Positions 5,388 through 5,700 of a DNA stretch of 5,700 bases are shown here, piece by piece. The notes beneath the pieces were generated by a model that was not told the DNA's origin, did not search any database, and was given only the letters and a program-made list of their open reading frames with translations. The stretch's first letter is position 1, and each line of letters starts with the position of its first letter. A program made the position numbers and the translations under genes. The DNA comes from an uncultured Lachnospiraceae bacterium (GTDB lineage Bacteria; Bacillota; Clostridia; Lachnospirales; Lachnospiraceae): contig CAMWYL010000220.1 of assembly GCA_947178465.1 (NCBI GenBank), positions 1 to 5,700 on the forward strand. Direction: 5' to 3'.

Positions 5388-5700
5388 ATGAGCAAGACGA
5401 AATTAAAAAAAATCGGTATAAGCATTTTAATTCTGTTTTTTGTGCTCTACTTATTACGCCTGCTTCTCGGTATGGTATCGGTTTTTTACATACATACTTT
5501 AACCTATGATTCCAGAGGCTGGGGTGTCGTATTAAGAGAATATAAGTTTGATTTTGAAAACGATTTAATTGAAGTGATTCAATATAATCATGACGGAACG
5601 CTTGTTTCGCATAGCGAAGCCGCTTTTTCACCTGAGCAGCAAAAAGAGCTCCGACTGGCCTGTCTCAAGTCCCTTGCACCGCTTTGGAAGAGCCATTACC
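5388..5700 (+). CDS. Unrecognised membrane-anchored protein (3' end cut off by window)
   Basis: The visible 104 residues start MSKTKLKKIGISILILFFVL: a basic N-terminus, then a hydrophobic stretch at about 10-35. This is either an N-terminal anchor or an uncleaved signal, placing the rest outside the cell. The exported part (38-104) is polar, with the segment VVLREYKFDFENDLIEVIQYNHDG (47-70) followed by a helical-looking region (PEQQKELRLACLKSL). I do not recognise a family. The ATG at 5388-5390 has a GTGAGG ribosome binding site seven bases upstream, which supports the start. The first half is visibly richer in A/T codons (TTA, ATA, AAA) than the other genes of the window, though the end is not. 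It begins 59 bases after the tRNA and may share its transcript, as no promoter is evident in the gap. Confidence 0.75.
   Translation, partial: MSKTKLKKIGISILILFFVLYLLRLLLGMVSVFYIHTLTYDSRGWGVVLREYKFDFENDLIEVIQYNHDGTLVSHSEAAFSPEQQKELRLACLKSLAPLWKSHY

Noticed and set aside
5368..5631. Minus-strand reading frame of 87 codons opposite the right-edge gene
   Set aside because: The plus-strand frame has a good ribosome binding site and a typical membrane-anchor N-terminus; the minus frame has neither.
1..5700. CRISPR array, insertion sequence or transposase
   Set aside because: No regularly spaced direct repeats, transposase motifs or paired terminal repeats were found.

Overview
The window looks like a chromosomal segment of an anaerobic Firmicute, most likely a Lachnospiraceae-type Clostridium. 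The reasons are: strong AGGAGG-type ribosome binding sites, sigma-70-like promoters with 17-base spacers, a DUF6142-like small membrane protein, a long form of the M29 aminopeptidase, and an ECF-type vitamin transporter. This placement comes from gene content and style and was not tested by a search.

Layout: from 1 to about 5100 every gene lies on the minus strand. Read in the direction of transcription (right to left), there is first a promoter (5069-5097) that fires straight into a cobalamin riboswitch (about 5064-4903). It is followed by a lipoprotein with a transcobalamin-like DUF4430 domain and, one base after its stop, an ECF transporter S component. Next is pyrE with its own promoter, then a 50-residue one-helix membrane protein, then a long hairpin with a U-run (terminator-like). 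Beyond the hairpin lie a DUF6142-like three-helix protein, a 682-residue M29 aminopeptidase, and purE with its own promoter; purE runs off the left edge. On the plus strand, divergent from the riboswitch unit, are a tRNA-Ala(CGC) gene with its own promoter and the 5' part of an unrecognised membrane-anchored protein that runs off the right edge.

How it fits together: the riboswitch, lipoprotein and S component make a coherent vitamin B12 (cobamide) uptake unit. The lipoprotein would catch the ligand outside the membrane and the S component would carry it across, borrowing ATPases and EcfT encoded elsewhere. pyrE (UMP synthesis) and purE (IMP synthesis) are ordinary nucleotide genes, each with a separate promoter. 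The aminopeptidase is presumably a housekeeping peptide-recycling enzyme.

The most interesting items are the B12 uptake unit with its compact and divergent riboswitch, and the 2816-2885 hairpin, whose wobble pairs show which strand is the functional RNA.
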